A DNA stretch of 64,000 bases. It comes from Acheta domesticus (lineage: Eukaryota > Arthropoda > Insecta > Orthoptera > Gryllidae). Shown here in pieces: positions 36,755 through 48,360 of this stretch (position 1 is the first letter of the stretch; each line of letters starts with the position of its first letter). The notes under the pieces are model-generated. The model worked only from the letters and a program-made list of their open reading frames with translations, was not told where the DNA came from and did no database searches. A program made the position numbers and the translations under genes. The stretch covers positions 7,241,074 to 7,305,073 of the forward strand of contig JAHLJT010009355.1 in NCBI GenBank assembly GCA_031308135.1, in the 5' to 3' direction.

Positions 36755-38335
36755 AATTGGGTCTGTGAATTTTAAGTGTTGATTTCACAAGCTCAAACGT
36801 GATTAATGGAATCGTATCTGATATTGTGATTACTTATTTAAAATAAGTGATTGATGAAATTATTTGTGATAAATGGCACCCACAGTTGTCTGTGATATTA
36901 TTTTATCGATTAGAGTTGCTGATAAAGCATGTTTTAAGTTGTAATGGACATGGGAATGAAAAAATTATTAACGAATTTTCGAAATATGTGAAGTAAATAA
37001 TCGAAAAATTGGGTTCCTCACTCATTAATTATTACAGTCTATATGTTGTCTAGAACATCATTCGCAATCAATTTGTATTGTCTCGCTATTTTGGACATCT
37101 TTCATTTTATTTTTTTAAGTAATTTACTAATATTGTAAAATGTATTTAAAATACTGAAATGTTGTGGGAATTTTTGTTTGTTTTTAATTCAAAGTACATT
37201 ATTTTTGCAAATATATTTATTTTTTACAAAAACATTTCTCATGTGTTTATATTTATAAACTATTGTATATACAAGTAATTAACAATGTGATACGGGTAGT
37301 TTATTGGCGAGGGTTCCGTACTAGAGACTATTTTAGTGAAATTCTGAAACATCTCCAAGTGGATGCCAATGGTGACTGACGTCGCAGTCCTTTGAGAAAC
37401 CTAACTCACTTGCAAGAGGATTTAGTTGCACAAACACGAAGGTGTTGGTGACGGACACTACTCGCGATCTTCGCTCAAAGGCCAAAGTACGATTAGTACA
37501 ACTATGTAGCTTTCGTTAACAGGAAGTAATTACTACTCTTGTGTCGCCAGAAATAATGATCTCCAACCAACTTCTCAAAGTTATTAGAGTTTGGGTTAGG
37601 GTTCAGATAATATCAAAGGTCCCTTAACACTGTTTCTCTGAAGTATTAACTGAATATTGGGTTATTGATTTGGACATCAGACACACTGCTTAATGCACAG
37701 AACTGTAATAGAAGGGTAATAATAGTGTGCTACCAATTAAACACGTGTTACAGGAAAGGGTTATTTGTTCACTTACAACTTTTCTGCGAGAATAAAATTG
37801 CCAATTCCACTATTAACATAATTGTTATGTTAGATACTTGTTTTGAGGAAATTACAATGTGACCAAGTCACATTAATAAAAACATCATTGGTTACAGATT
37901 GGTTTATAATTGGACACATGTCGTAATTTAGTTCCTTTTTCTCACTTAAATGTTTACCCAATCAAAATGAAATGCAGTGAGTAAAACAATATAATTCCAA
38001 TTTTGTAAATCAAATGCGTCTTTGTAGAGATTGGTTGGCCAGACTCCTTCTCAATCGAGCACCAGAATTTGTTATTTCCGCTTTACGATAATAAGAGTGA
38101 TGTTGATGACCAAATGATTTACATAACTAACATTATATGTGATAAATAGGTCTTAAGTGTACAGAATTACACGAAATTCAACTATAAAAACTATTCAACA
38201 TGTTAAAAAACATCACAGTTTATTTAACTTTGATCAATTTAAAACAGCGTATCATTTTTAAGATATACAGTCTGAAAATAGTCAAATGTCAATGCTGTCT
38301 GTTTTCTCAGAGTACGCCGTGAAATACCCTTCTCA
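36755..38335. other. AT-rich non-coding spacer
   Basis: No gene or repeat was recognised here. Confidence 0.5.
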
Positions 38336-38339
38336 AAAT

Positions 38340-39480
38340 CTATGAAGTCCCAACAAAAATTTCCCCGCGGGAAAGAAACAAGCGCGAAATCCTGGCGACG
38401 GCCGACAGGACAGCAGCAGCACTGGATTCGCGTCTCACCTGGGGGGCTGCGGAGGCGGGCGCAGCCAACGGTGTATTTTTGCAGCGCGGGATCCCAAACG
38501 CGGCGCTCTCCGAAGCAAGTTTAAAATTAAGCGCTTTCCGTTGTTGCTTATCTGGCCCGCTCGCGCACAAATTTTCCACCTAAGGGATGAAAGGGTATCG
38601 CGAAGATCGTAAAATCATTCCGGCGTAAGCCCGGAGTCGGGGTTACTCGCCCCTTCTTCTCGACACCCCGAAATACTGGCCGCGCCGCCGCCGCCTCCGT
38701 CCCCGCCCCCTCCGCAAGTGCACCCCGCCTGTGTGTCGCCTCGCATGCCCCCGCCCCGCCGCCGCCCCCACCCGCCCCCGCCTCCGCCCCCACCGCCGCC
38801 CCCACCGCCCCCGCCCCCGCCGCCCCCGTCGCTCCTACCGCCCTTGCCGCTGCCCCCGCCGCCGCCACCGCCGCCCCTCGCCGCAAGTGCAGCCCGCCTG
38901 TGTGCCGCTTCGCCTGCCCCGCCCTCCCCCCAGCCGCCGGCGCTCCCGCCTCCCTTTTTCTTGTCCGCGGGGGCGGAGTCTGATAAAGGGCTGTTAAGGA
39001 TAAGGCAGCTGTGCGCCACGGAGGCCGCACAGGAGAGATTTAACGGGAATTATACCTTGGCGCGGTTCGCGCACCGCGCGCAGATAAGGGGGGACATCTT
39101 TCGACGATAAACAACACAACAGTCCGGCCAACATTACAATATGTATAAATAAAACGGCCCCAAGTTCCGTCGTATTGCCTGTAGCCCGTCCCGCCTCGCC
39201 GTTCCCAGAGCGCGGCTGCCGGCCGGCTATTGTAAAATTTTAAGCCGTTTGTTTCGCAGACAAATCCAGACGGGGAATATATAAAGGTCAAAGATTAATG
39301 CAAATACGTGCAGGCGCTTACAGATGCGTCGGGATAGTACAATCTCAGTGCTAAGTGTGCGCTCATGCTAAAGGTTAGGATTTAAATTTCAGATGTGCTT
39401 TCTGCGTGGGGTTAAACAGGGACCGCCGATCTTGGTCCAGCCAGGTGTGCGGCAGCGGCGGTGACCCCTGGCCGGACAGG
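38340..39480. promoter_or_regulatory. CG-rich island with internal duplication and a clustered enhancer-like patch
   Basis: The left part is C-rich, imperfect CCG/CCCCCG sequence. A segment of about 40 bp (CCGCAAGTGCA...CGCCTGTGTG...) occurs at 38712 and again at 38881, so 169 bp were duplicated. The right part (38976-39310) is balanced and motif-rich and is described separately. The glycine- or proline-rich frames are composition artefacts. Confidence 0.45.
38976..39310. promoter_or_regulatory. Candidate enhancer/promoter: GATA cluster, E-box, TATA and octamer
   Basis: GATA-type words lie at 38982 (GATAAAG), 38999-39005 (GATAAGG) and 39083-39089 (GATAAGG). An E-box CAGCTG at 39006-39011 directly abuts the second. 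A forkhead/GATA-like CGATAAACAAC starts at 39104. Further right come a TATA-box match TATATAAA (39278-39285), AAAGGTCAAAG (nuclear-receptor/TCF-like) and TTAATGCAAAT with a perfect octamer (39298-39305). No transcribed exon was recognised downstream. Confidence 0.4.
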
Positions 39481-39484
39481 TAGC

Positions 39485-39732
39485 ATTAAAGACCGGTAAC
39501 GACCCGTAGAACATTTTCGCTGTTGATGTTTGTAGCATAGTGCTCGCGATTTTCATTAAAACCTTTCATTCTGTGTAAAAGATGCTTTCTTAGGGGTTGT
39601 TTATTCACCAAACTCTTTCAATTACTTAAATATTTTTAATAAAACCAATAATAATCGAAGATTGAAGTGTTTCTCGGAAAGACAGCATTGATCAAACATT
39701 GAGAAAATGTGGTTAATGATGCCATTGTATAG

Positions 39733-39793
<61 letters not shown>

Positions 39794-40700
39794 GTAATAA
39801 TTTTATTCCCATCTTGGTTTAGATAGATAATTTATACTCCATTTTCTAGGAAGTACTAACCATCGATAACCAGTTGTGATAGTTAGCAACACTGAGTTTA
39901 TTATTATGAACTTTTATGCATCAGAGGATAATATCGACTCGGCTTAAAGTGCATTTGTCCCAAAGAAAACGAGCGAAGAAAAATAGGTGATTCTGGCAAA
40001 ATGTTTTGCAGGTTGTAGTTCATTTAGAATATGTTAAAAACGCTTTGGTGTTTGTTGGAGGTTGAATTGTTTTCATAGTATGCAAGAATAACAATGCAAT
40101 GCGTAAAATACATAATTTTATTTTTGAAAGTTTCTGGTACTTTGTTGCGGTGATATATGCATAATACCTAATATTATATTTAAGTAATATGGAATTTTCG
40201 TACAAAAATAACAAATTCCCATTATTTTTTTTAGGTTTCACGCTGTGTAAACGTTTTTCTGCATAATATAAAATTACATATATTTTGTTAAGTATGATAG
40301 ATGGACTTTTTTCTCATTTCCCATAAATTTTATTTTTGGACTAGCGCTGTTTTTCCGAGAAGCCCTCCAAGTGAAGGAAAATATACGTGATTGATTCAAC
40401 ATTATTCTATAGAGCATCATTCTAGAACAAATTGAAAATATTCCAAAGGAAAACGTAATTGTCTTTCTGCACTTGGATCTTCATTTAATTGATAAACAAC
40501 TATACATTTGTTTTTAAATCTAATATAATTATTAATTTCCAATGTGCGTAGAAAGAAAACTGTGCAGTCTCCGGCCACGCTGAGAGAACTCGGAAAAATC
40601 AATATTACCTGCATTACTAATTTCCATTACTCGCAGAAACTGCAAGAAAAGTGACCAGCCCCCGTTCATGAGAGAGGTGTTCATTGTACACCTAGGAACG
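39485..40700. other. AT-rich non-coding spacer
   Basis: It holds the long (TAA)n run listed separately and only short meaningless frames. Confidence 0.5.
39734..39792. repeat. (TAA)n microsatellite, about 20 units
   Basis: An uninterrupted TAA/ATA trinucleotide run of nearly 60 bp. Confidence 0.95.
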
Positions 40701-41226
40701 CAGGTGAAAATCCGAAACCAAAGAGAAACACTTTCGATTTTCACTTTATGACGTGTAAATATTTAATTGTTATTCCGCCTATTCTCACTATCTGAATTCT
40801 CATACTCAGTCACTATGAATCAGTCACTATGAATTCAGTCACTATGAATTCAGTCACTATGAATTCTCACTATGAAATGATCAGTCACTATGAATTCTCA
40901 GACTCAGTCACTCGTATTTACAACACAGCTCATGTCATGTGACAGCAAGGCTTTAAGAAGACCATTTAATATTTTCTATTTACGTTTTGCGTTATAGAAC
41001 TGCAACGTTTTTTATAGTCTTGGTGTGTAAAGAACTATTCTGCGTTTTATTTATACAACATTACTGCGGATATTTATGAAGAGAGTTTTCGCTAAATATT
41101 TAATTTATTACTTGTTATACAATGTTATACAAAAAAGTGTTTATTTGTTGTTTTTGAGCAGTTTCCGTGCTAATTTTTGGCAGTTTCTAGTGCCAATTTT
41201 GTGATTCTGTTCTGCAGCATTTGTTC
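40701..41226 (+). repeat. Unclassified dispersed repeat, copy B
   Basis: This copy is collinear with 30107-30530: GTTATTCCGCCTA at 40769-40781, GTCATGTGACAGCAAGGCT at 40934-40952, AAATATTTAATTTATT near 41094. It is about 100 bp longer than copy A because of the tandem array at 40794-40912. Confidence 0.65.
40794..40912. repeat. 15-bp tandem array (CAGTCACTATGAATT) inside the dispersed repeat
   Basis: The unit CAGTCACTATGAATT and truncated forms of it repeat about seven times. The corresponding place in copy A has only ordinary sequence, so the array arose after the two copies diverged. Confidence 0.85.
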
Positions 41227-42654
41227 TGCTGCAGACCACTAGTATCATCTAAAAGTCTTAAAACATAACGAAAATGAATATAAATTAAGCTAAACTATTA
41301 AAATCATCATCAATATCTTTGATATCTTCTATAGGAAGAAATAGCAACGGGAATTTCAAGTACAAGAAATTGTTTTATTTACATGAAGTTTTTTAAAATT
41401 GATTTTATTTAAACCCGAAGAAAATTAGGACAAAGGAATACTTTTTTAATATCTTGGAGAATAGATTTTCAGAAGTCTGAAGGTATTGTAAAATCCCAGC
41501 GTCAAAAACATTCAGCCAAGAACAAGAGTCGAAACGTTTCCGACCTAGTTTAATATAAAAATACATTTCAAAGACGTGTTTCGATCGAGTGTTTGGCCAG
41601 GCAGTTTTCTTCGTACAATTCAATAAAATGTTTTACTCTTGAATAAAGAAATATTTGCTACTGTATGTTTCTCACTTAAGTGAGTTTTTGTCAAATTTTT
41701 AACCTTTATCTAACCACATTTTACAAGAGAGATTCATTCATCATTCATTTTTAATGATTCAGCAAAGAATTACAGTTCATTCATTTGTATAATTCACCTA
41801 CGTGCACATTCTGTTCTTGTTAATTTTAGACCAATAAGCGTGATTATCTGAACTACGTGGACACGTTTGTGTGAATATACATAATTTCTTCCACTTCTAA
41901 AATCAAAATATTTACTGATTTTCTCAATTTTCGAAAACGTACAATAACTATTTAAAATCCGACTTTTGATGAATTAATTTGACTATGCAATTGCAGTTTT
42001 CTATCACGCCATGTCACACTCTCTGTTGACGCCATTTCACCCCTACCACATTCTTCTTCGGTCTTTTTCCATTCCCACATTATCTTACCTCTTCTGTATC
42101 AGAAAGACATAGTACCTATACCGTCAGGTAATCCCCTTATGCCTACAAGGCACCGTGTGATAAGGCTTCATACTGTAACACAATACGAAGAAGCCCACTG
42201 CCTTCGCACGTCTGTTCCGGATTTTGCTCTCCTCCTTTGTCCGGAACAGACCCCCGACTTCCATTTCCTTCCACAATGCAATTCTATCTCATATTCCAAT
42301 GGCATGTTGCACCTTTATTACTGCTGCGATGCTCCCGTTACAGGTTTGATACCAATTGCATCCCATAACAGTCATGTCATCCACAAGTACACTGTCGTGT
42401 TCATAGAGGTATCGTTGTGTAAATCTTTGAAGTAAAGATAGGGCCTTCGATAGAACAGGTAAAAGGAAACTTGAAAACTCTGAAATGAAATTTCTTAGGT
42501 CATTAGCAGTGTGTTCAATACTACTCCATAACAGAAACTCGGGAATTAGAGATAAAATGATAATATTTAATCTAACCGAAAAATAGATATTCTAAAAAAG
42601 AGTTGGCATCATCATTTAATGAGAATACTAGTAGATCGAATGCCAAAATCCTGT
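41227..42654. other. Non-coding spacer
   Basis: Mostly AT-rich. A 98-codon frame at 42139-42435 (+) has no recognisable domain. Nothing else is supported. Confidence 0.45.
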
Positions 42655-42776
42655 CACTACTATAACCTTTTCAGAAAAGGAGTAGGGGCAGACCGATGAG
42701 ACGTTGGAAAAGACACTCTTGAAGACGGAATGGGCCATTGAGCTCAATCCATGACGCTCATGATGATGATTAACAT
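42655..42776 (+). mobile_element. Possible 3' relic of a LINE
   Basis: The frame starting at 42675 reads KRSRGRPMRRWKRHS and then stops. RGRP(x)RRW is the motif commonly seen at the C-terminus of LINE polyproteins such as the RTE group. The text then ends in CTCATGATGATGATT, similar to short 3' repeat tails of such elements. The fragment is short, so the assignment is tentative. Confidence 0.35.
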
Positions 42777-43315
42777 CTCCCTCCTTGGACCAGGTATATG
42801 CCAAGACAACTAGATATTGGAATTACAATATAATTATTTTTCTTTGATTTTCTCATGTTCTATGTGTATTACTATGTTATATGTTTTGAATATGTTTAAT
42901 AAGAAAAAAATGGCATGACTAATGTCGCCAATATATTATATTTAAGACAAGATTTTTGTAACAGTTCCTTTTATATTTTAAATCTAATTACAAAAATGTA
43001 TGTTCAAATTTAAACAAAATTACAACAATTGAACGTTAGGTGTTTTTTAAAATAATGTTTAATTCAGGCATTTAATTTTGATTATCGGTTTTTTATCAAT
43101 AATATCTTTTCACTCGTTTCTTAGCATTCTAATTCAAAAGTTTCATTTCTCTTTCAACCTATGGCGTCTAGACTTCATTGCAATCTTCGTAGTCACATCC
43201 GAAGATCTCTCCTCTGCCGAAATGCCTCTTCTCTTTGTAAAGTGCTCTGGGCGTTCTTCTTTCTTCGAATTCGTCGTCGTGTGACTCTCGTCTCCTACAG
43301 CAGCTACCTTAGCTA
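42777..43315. other. AT-rich non-coding spacer
   Basis: No feature was recognised. Confidence 0.45.
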
Positions 43316-43319
43316 CTCT

Positions 43320-43760
43320 GCCACCTTTCTCCCTCCGTACGAAGCTGCCGTCCACCTCCACAACTCCCATTCCTCCCCCCCCCACCCCCACCCCCCCGAA
43401 GACGCCGCGAAAGAAAAGGGGTGAAGAAAGGGGAGGGGGCGGCGCCGAGAAGGAAGTGGCAAAACTTAACTCGACATATTATATAAGATAAACTCTTGTG
43501 CAACTGTTGTTGCAATTCATAAACCCTGTAGGTGAGATACGCATCTTTTTCCGTCCCTCGCCCCCTCCCCCTTCTCGCGCCTTCGCCCGCTTCTTCCGCG
43601 ATGCGCCTTTGTTCGGGCTCGTCCGCCTCCGCTGCCTCCGTCGACGCGTTCGCGTACAGGATGTTCCGAATTAATTTGTACGCGCCTTTAGCACCAAGCG
43701 CTGGGTGTGCTTACGAGAAACGCAATTAGCAAACGCTGAAGGCGCGCCTCTATTCGTAGA
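43320..43760. promoter_or_regulatory. CG-rich island upstream of the candidate microexon
   Basis: C-runs at 43376-43397 and CG-rich sequence to about 43660 are followed by a balanced patch (43655-43745) containing CCGAATTAATTTG and GCAATTAGC, both homeodomain-type cores. Confidence 0.35.
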
Positions 43761-43898
43761 GGTTGCCGAGTCATTCTTTCTCTGGGCTGATTTTGGCGGG
43801 TTCCGATTAGAACGAGTAGAAAATTCAAGTATTATGTTAACATCTTGGAACTGCTTTCTATGACTTTTTTTTATTAATTTCATTTTCCTATTTTTCAG

Positions 43899-43940
43899 AT
43901 CGAAAGTCTTCAGACGTCATCATCATCGGGAAATATTCAG
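43899..43940 (+). other. Candidate 42-nt microexon
   Basis: A T-rich tract with an ATTAAT branch-like word (43862-43890) leads into TTTTTCAG (ending at 43898). After 42 nt comes CAG followed by GTAAGA (43941-43946), a near-consensus donor. Both splice signals are strong and the length is a multiple of three. Read from its first base the segment is open and gives IESLQTSSSSGNIQ. All three frames are open. I do not recognise the peptide. An in-frame, optional microexon of a long-intron gene on the plus strand would fit; chance pairing of splice words is the alternative. Confidence 0.35.
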
Positions 43941-43964
43941 GTAAGATTCATATAAAATAAATAA

Positions 43965-44050
43965 ATAAATGTCTTTATTGGTGGCGAGGCTCAGGCCATT
44001 TAGCCTGCTCTTCCGCCTGACCACTTTCAAACATTTTTATTACAATTCAT
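43965..44050 (-). mobile_element. Possible 3' end of a retroelement
   Basis: On the minus strand the sequence runs ...CCTGAGCCTCGCCACC, AATAAA (43972-43977), then an (ATTT)n tail (about 43955-43970). A polyadenylation signal followed directly by a simple A/T-rich tail is typical of LINE 3' ends. No coding part is attached. Confidence 0.35.
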
Positions 44051-44319
44051 TTCATGATAAAAAGAGATCATTCAATGAGAAATAAAATCCATATATATTT
44101 CGTATTTAAAAGCTTTGAGATAAACCATTGAGAATACACTTATAAAATATTGGTACATTAATTTTTTTCAAATCCTCACCAAAACAATAATTTCTTCGAT
44201 TCTATATTTCTCCGCAAAATATTGTAAATTCTTATCGTCGAGGTAAAAAAATATGTAAGACGGATGTACGCGATTTCGGTAATGACCACGGAGGTCGCTA
44301 GGTGAAGAGATTTACTGAG
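44051..44319. other. AT-rich non-coding spacer
   Basis: No feature was recognised. Confidence 0.4.
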
Positions 44320-45230
44320 TCCCCTGTAGTGGCTCCTTGCGAGTCCGTGCCGCCCCCACCCCACCCCTACACCTTCTCCCATGGCGCCCCGCCCGCCCGC
44401 TCCGCCCACCCCGCGCCCCGCTGCTCGCTTTTCCCTCGCGGTGTGCCCTCTCATTCCAAAGAGCGTCTTCCCTTTCTTCATTGTGAAGGGTAGTTTCATT
44501 TTATTACTTCAAAGTTTTGTTAGGTGTTTGTGTGTACACCTACCACCTCCCGCGCCCCCCCCGCCCCGCCCCGCCCCTTTCCGCTTCCTCCGGCAACCTT
44601 CAACCTCGGATGCCACGATAGGGTAGCTCCCTGTTATTTTAATATAACGTATCTCAGCGTAACCTAACATACAGAGTGCGGTTTGGCGCTCGCGTCTGGG
44701 GGGAGAAACTCACACGATAACTTGCAAGTCCCGAGATGGGATTTTCTTTGAATACATATATACGCGTACGTATAAGAAGGTTTGTTCGTCCCGGGGTGCT
44801 CGGAGCCGGGCAGGGGGTGTATTTGTGCATATCTGCACGGCAGTGTACGTGCGGGCCTGGAGGGTGGGGAAGACAAAGTTCGTTAAGATTAGGGAGAAGG
44901 GAGACTTTCGTAATAATCTGTGAAGACACAAATGATCATCTTATTAATGTTTATTGCCGAGTATTTTTATTGTGTCGCTAATGAAGTGAAACGCGGAGGA
45001 ATACAGGGAATGAGGTGGGTGAGGGGGTAGGCCCGAGGGGGGAGGGGGAGGGGGGAGTGGCGAGCGGAGACACACGCGAGCTGTTTGTTGTTCCCCTCGT
45101 CGCAGCGCCAGAATAAAGCGAAACGGTTGGCGGCGAATTGGTGCGCGCTACCGGGACTGCGCGGCGAAGCACTCTGCCGCAGGTTGGGAGAATGCAGGCA
45201 CACTTACTGGAGCAGTTGTGTGGAGGAGGC
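44320..45230. promoter_or_regulatory. CG-rich island pair with a balanced middle
   Basis: C-rich DNA at 44340-44600 and G-rich DNA at 45000-45060 bracket a balanced stretch (44640-44990). This stretch includes palindromic TATACGCGTACGTATA-like sequence near 44760 and CTTATTAATGTTTATTGCCG (44940-44959), a TTTAT/TTAAT-rich patch. Overlapping frames have no domain. Confidence 0.35.
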
Positions 45231-45234
45231 GGAA

Positions 45235-47385
45235 TCTAGATCTGCATAGGAATTACGTTGTTGGGCTGTATTGAAAGATTATTGTAAATTTTATTTCAAC
45301 TCTTTCAGGTTGGTAGATTCTTTATTGATTCGTTAGAGCAAGCGAAAGGGTGCCAATTTCTTCATTTGGGGCCATTGCCGTTATCTTTGCATGCAATGTG
45401 ACGACCTCCAGAAATCATTTTCGTAGTGTTGTCTATTTCTTTAAGGCCCTTTGTAATTACATTTTGATATGGCGGAAATACCTTTACAGAATTACATTTA
45501 CAAGTAATAGGCTTGAAATTCCTTAGCTACATATATTAAGCATTTTATATTATGTGTCTAACATCATTATCAGGACCATTTGTCGAATGACCGGAAAAAT
45601 TTTGTTGGGCTCTTGTGTTGGGCCACATTCTTAAAATCTGTAAATATCTTCCATCTAATGTCGCATGTAAAACAAGATAATAGAAATGTTGATAACTTCT
45701 AAACTAAAACAGTATTGCTGTACAATGCGACATTGCTATCATTAAATATATTACTTAATATAATTGAATCAATAAGCTATCAAATCAGTCTTCTGTTTTA
45801 TTAGGTAAAAATATATGTAAGTAGAAATATATGTAATTTTAAATATCTATTAAATACAGAAGTGAACAATTTATAAACAGATAATATTTATTAAATATAT
45901 TACAACTAACATCCAATATTGAAATCCCATATTTCGAAGGTAACAATATCATCTGTTATGTTGTGATCTTCAGTAGTATAAAAATGCCAATAAATAAGAT
46001 TAAATTCGAATGAATAACAAATAAATCGATTGAAATTCAACTCTAGACAGAGTTTCCGTCTTGTATATCGTGTTTCATGTCTACTTTTGTTCAAACTGGA
46101 GCGGAATGATAACTGAAAAGCCGTTAGTTACGAAAAAGCTTCTTTACTTTAAATCTTACGTAATGATGTTGGTATTCACTGCGCTTTGCATATGGGATAT
46201 TACAGAGTCGGTAACATTTACGCATCTAGTGCTTTCTAATGTTAACAATATGCAAAGTTTGACTAATAAAGTCGTAAGTTCTTTGAGAAATGAAGAGGCA
46301 AAATGGGGTTGAAAGTTCGACGAGGGAGCCCTCATGGAAGAGAGTATCTCATTTGAGCAGACATATAATTTTCTTTTCAAAGACACTCCTGGGAGAGGTA
46401 AGGTCTTCCAGCATCGACTTTCACGTGTCGTGACTGCGTGCTATGGCTGCCTCCGCTACATCTCAGCGAATAATCTTTTTCGAGAGTTATTTGCCTCTCG
46501 CCGTGCCAGTGAATTTCTCTTATTTGCTCCGGAACGTATGCAATTAAGATTGAGGGCCACAAAATAGCAGAAGTCTGAAGGAGTTTGACTTGTATATGCG
46601 CCTGTTTAACAACCAAGTATTTTTCAGAAGTCTATTGAGATTTCTGAAGAAATGTACCGACGTATCTTCGAGAATTATTATGACTTTTGTTCACTTGAGA
46701 GTCACGGAAACGGTGGTTCGTAACTTCGGTGTGGAATGACGGCAGTCCAATGTATCTCGTTATTGTTAGACGGCAATTATAATCTGTGTGGGGTCGTCGT
46801 TTTGAGTTCGGAAAGAATACATGACTGTACGAATAAAAAAGTGGCTTTAGAGCAAAGAATTCACTAGATACTTTTATGAAGTAATTATAAAAAGAGTACA
46901 CTTTGACCCGTTTGAATGCGACACACTAGGAAGATTTTTTTCAAGTGAAGAAGCGGACGTCAAACTCTTTCTCTAAAAAGTAATAAGCTACATTGTTATG
47001 TGCTACTTCTAAAAGTAAAAAGATTCTGTTGATACAAACCTGACATCGATGTACATGAATGGTTCTATATATTTTGAATACAAGTGACAAAAAAATACGA
47101 ATAATATTTGAATTTTTGGATGGATGGATGGATGTCTGTTTCCCTTGAAGTGAGAGAGTATCAAATTTCAAAGTAGTATGTTCCAGATTATTCTAGAAAT
47201 GAAGTTTCTTTAGGGAGATTAATTTCTAATTTTGGCTTAGACAATGAAGAACCAAGAATAATGGTAAATGAATCGTGTCCATAACACTATTGCAGGTCGT
47301 GTCAGTGAGGTAGATTCTGAACTTGAAAACGGCTTCTTTCGTCTCCGAAAAGCGTCAGAGTTTGAGGCAATGAAAGAAAGGCATT
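45235..47385. other. AT-rich non-coding spacer
   Basis: Only short frames are seen (for example 46061-46312 and 46156-46386 on opposite strands). A (GGAT)n run lies at 47119-47134. No gene is supported. Confidence 0.5.
47119..47134. repeat. (GGAT)n microsatellite
   Basis: Four perfect tetranucleotide units. Confidence 0.8.
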
Positions 47386-47389
47386 CCGC

Positions 47390-48360
47390 GAATCCAGGGA
47401 CATTGCGTGGGCGACGCGTGGCAGGCGGCGCTGCGACGAACGCACGTGGCTCACCTCTCCCCGGCCGCCGCGGGCGACGAGCGGCTGACGAGATGAGACA
47501 ACTGTCGAGTCGTAGCGCCGTCACCGGCCTCCACCACCACCACCGCCATCTCTCCCGCTCTCCTTTTTTACAACGCGAGTTCCGCTAACAACCACGTCAT
47601 CACCCCGCCCACGCCGGCATCCCCCAGACCACCCCTCCCCCCCCAGCCCGTCGTTCGCCTCCCCCCCCACGCCCACAATCGCCCCCCCCCGCCCGCCGCC
47701 CGCCCACGGTCGCGCGCGCTCTCGCCCGCTCTTCCGCGCGTGTTACGAATGATAACCATTTATATTAATGTATATTTGTGCTTCCATACGTATCAATGAC
47801 TCCCTAGCCTGCCATTCCATCCTGCAAGTGGTCGCGCTGGCCGCCGCCAGCGCCGTCCGTTTCGCTCGCTCGCCCGGCGGCGCCACGCGCGCCCTCTCGC
47901 TCGCCCCTGATTTGATATGCAAAGACTAGTTTAGTTGGGCTAATTGCTAATAATTGCATGTGTAAGATGAAAAGAGAGAGGAGCCAGACGCGCGGCGGCC
48001 GGCCCAAGGCGCGGTCTCCGCCACGGCATCCCCTCTCCTCCCCTCCCTTCCCCCCTCCATCCCGCCCCGCCTCCTCGATGGACGAGTACAGTCAATTTAA
48101 ATTATGCGCTCGCCAGCGCCTCCTGCAGACCCGCGGTGCGCCGCGACGGGGCCGGGCCAGGCGAGGCGAGGCGGTGTCGCGGGGGCCGTGCAAACAAACA
48201 AGCGCTTATTTGTTTCCTTTTATGGCTTAATTAAATTGCCCTGGACGTGGTCCGTGGGCCGGCAGCCGAACGGCGCGGCGGGTCGTCAAAAGACGTCACG
48301 CCACCGCTGCCCACGACGTGAGATTCCTTGCGCAGGAAGGGCTCAGGGGCGTTGATTGCA
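47390..48360. promoter_or_regulatory. CG-rich island with two AT-patch regulatory candidates
   Basis: CpG-dense DNA encloses two distinct AT patches. The first (about 47905-47965) reads TTTGATATGCAAAG...GGCTAATTGCTAATAATTGCATG, with POU-like and homeodomain cores. The second (about 48185-48255) has AAACAAACAAG (forkhead-like), TTTTATGGC (Abd-B/Cdx-type TTTATGG) and CTTAATTAAATTG. This resembles an enhancer of a patterning gene, by motif content only. Confidence 0.4.

Noticed and set aside
47268..47588. 106-codon plus frame preceded by an acceptor-like TTGCAG
   Set aside because: The first half looks protein-like but the second half is island simple sequence (His/Arg runs). There is no donor site and no known domain.
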